From Candidatus Uabimicrobium amorphum (GTDB lineage Bacteria; Planctomycetota; Uabimicrobiia; Uabimicrobiales; Uabimicrobiaceae), in NCBI RefSeq assembly GCF_009002475.1, contig NZ_AP019860.1:8553547-8617546 (forward strand): a DNA stretch of 64,000 nt, given 5' to 3'. Shown in pieces: positions 63,148-64,000 of the stretch. The position numbers and the translations under genes are program-made. Position 1 is the first letter of the stretch. Each line of letters begins with the position of its first letter. Below the pieces are notes generated by a model, which did no database searches, was not told the DNA's origin, and was given only the letters and a program-made list of their open reading frames with translations.

Positions 63148-64000
63148 ATGAAATATTTAGAAAAATTAACAAAGAAAAATTTAGAAGAGTTGTTGCTGGA
63201 GAAAAGTATTATCGACACTTCTAAATTAAAAAAGTTGTCTATTCAAAGTTCACAACGCAATGTTCCTATCGAAAAAATTTTAATGGATCATGGACTAATC
63301 AATGAAGAAACTCTTGCGAGAATTACTTGTAAAAGCCTTGGTCTACCATTTTTACAATTAGACAACATCGATATTTCTCCAGAAGTTGCACGTAGTATCC
63401 CACAGGCAATAATGAAACGCTATTTGTGTTTCCCCGTTATTGAGTCTGGAGAAGCACTCACACTTGCCATTACTTCTCCACCAAGATTAGAAATGATACA
63501 AGAACTAGAAAATACCAAGTCTTGTGATCTATTCTTCTTCGTTGACTTACTAAGTAATATTGAAAAACATATCAATAACGTTGCTACACCAAGCAGTGAG
63601 AGTAAATCCGCACAACAAATCGGTACAACAGATGTTTGGGAAACTATTTTTGATAAAGCTGATAATGAAATTATGTCGGAAATTATCAAGACACAACATC
63701 GTGAGACGTCTCCCTTACAAGGAACCCAACAACGAGAAAAGTCTCCTCTCGGTAATGAAATAAATACGGCTCTATCATCTGTTTTTCCAGAAGATGCTCC
63801 ACCAGTAGAAAATGAAATTGACTCTGCTTTGACCAATGTTTTTGGGGAAGATCCACCCGCAGATGATGGCAATGAAATCGACTCTGCACTATCTGCCGTT
63901 TTTGGAGAAGATCCCGCTCCCGCGTCCCAGCCAGCCCATAAAGAAGAGATAGACAATGCTCTTTCTTTGTTTGATGACTTTGCCGATGGCGCTGTTGCCA
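63148..64000 (+). CDS. GspE/PilB N-terminal (MshEN) domain protein, 3' partial
   Basis: The frame opened at ATG 63148 is not closed before the window end (at least 284 codons). Residues about 10-75 and 76-150 are the two halves of a T2SSE_N/MshEN module, with GLPFLQLDNIDISPEVARSI and the later KRYLCFPVIESGEALTLAI. After a spacer, the unit NEIDSALxxVFGEDPP recurs at least three times as an acidic low-complexity linker. Whether a PilB-like ATPase or a kinase follows cannot be seen. No good Shine-Dalgarno. Confidence 0.8.
   Translation, partial: MKYLEKLTKKNLEELLLEKSIIDTSKLKKLSIQSSQRNVPIEKILMDHGLINEETLARITCKSLGLPFLQLDNIDISPEVARSIPQAIMKRYLCFPVIESGEALTLAITSPPRLEMIQELENTKSCDLFFFVDLLSNIEKHINNVATPSSESKSAQQIGTTDVWETIFDKADNEIMSEIIKTQHRETSPLQGTQQREKSPLGNEINTALSSVFPEDAPPVENEIDSALTNVFGEDPPADDGNEIDSALSAVFGEDPAPASQPAHKEEIDNALSLFDDFADGAVA

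Overview
The window reads as a chromosomal stretch of an AT-rich bacterium with very large signalling proteins. Four full-length Hanks-type Ser/Thr kinase-like proteins occur with different appendages (TPR, WD40 propellers, FG-GAP/VCBS-type propeller, zinc ribbons with a GspE/MshEN-like domain). They are accompanied by a PP2C phosphatase, a STAS protein, HEAT and TPR proteins, DUF11-repeat surface proteins, a bacterial histone-deacetylase homologue and a lysine-rich histone-like tail on a membrane protein. This combination is typical of Planctomycetota, and the kinase-WD40 fusions together with low GC would fit a Candidatus Uabimicrobium-like lineage. That assignment is inference from gene content only.

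Layout. 1-3.3 kb: both halves of a heterodimeric ABC exporter (the first is cut by the window edge), followed by a pseudokinase (3.4-4.7 kb). 5.1-6.2 kb: a sulfur-transport pair (YeeE/YedE family) with a BigR-like ArsR regulator. 6.4-12.8 kb, minus strand: MFS transporter, a LolD/FtsX-type ABC operon, small unknown proteins, tRNA-Val and two tRNA-Asp (plus strand), a DUF3108-like exported protein and an RNase Z-like hydrolase. 12.9-17.2 kb: polysaccharide genes (WecA-like, O-antigen ligase with TPR, GT4). 17.3-24.6 kb: three large exported proteins of unknown role and the HDAC-like enzyme. 24.6-28.6 kb: a compact sigma-54 module in which an activator without sensor domain overlaps a Ser/Thr kinase gene and faces a target gene with a good -24/-12 promoter and two tandem dyads. 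28.7-41.7 kb: membrane metalloprotease pair, a 1725-residue kinase, an SDR, a kinase-WD40 protein, a UPRTase-like protein and a GNAT. 41.7-43.3 kb: decayed HPr-rel-A-like genes (frameshifted nucleotidyltransferase, truncated HprK-like protein). 43.4-54.9 kb: kinase-WD40, histone-tailed DUF350 protein, GT2, HEAT, TPR, P-loop kinase. 55.1-60.8 kb: a long structured leader before a DUF11 surface protein, an acidic-repeat lipoprotein, a TatT-like lipoprotein and a PP2C phosphatase. 60.8-64 kb: ABC-2-like permease, TPR-STAS protein, and the N-terminus of a GspE/PilB-like protein cut by the window end.

The themes are envelope/polysaccharide biogenesis and phospho-signalling. The strongest candidates for undescribed biology are the kinase-coupled sigma-54 module (24.6-28.6 kb), the structured 5' leader with an anti-Shine-Dalgarno element (55.1-55.5 kb), and the histone-tail/DUF350 fusion (47.9-49.9 kb).
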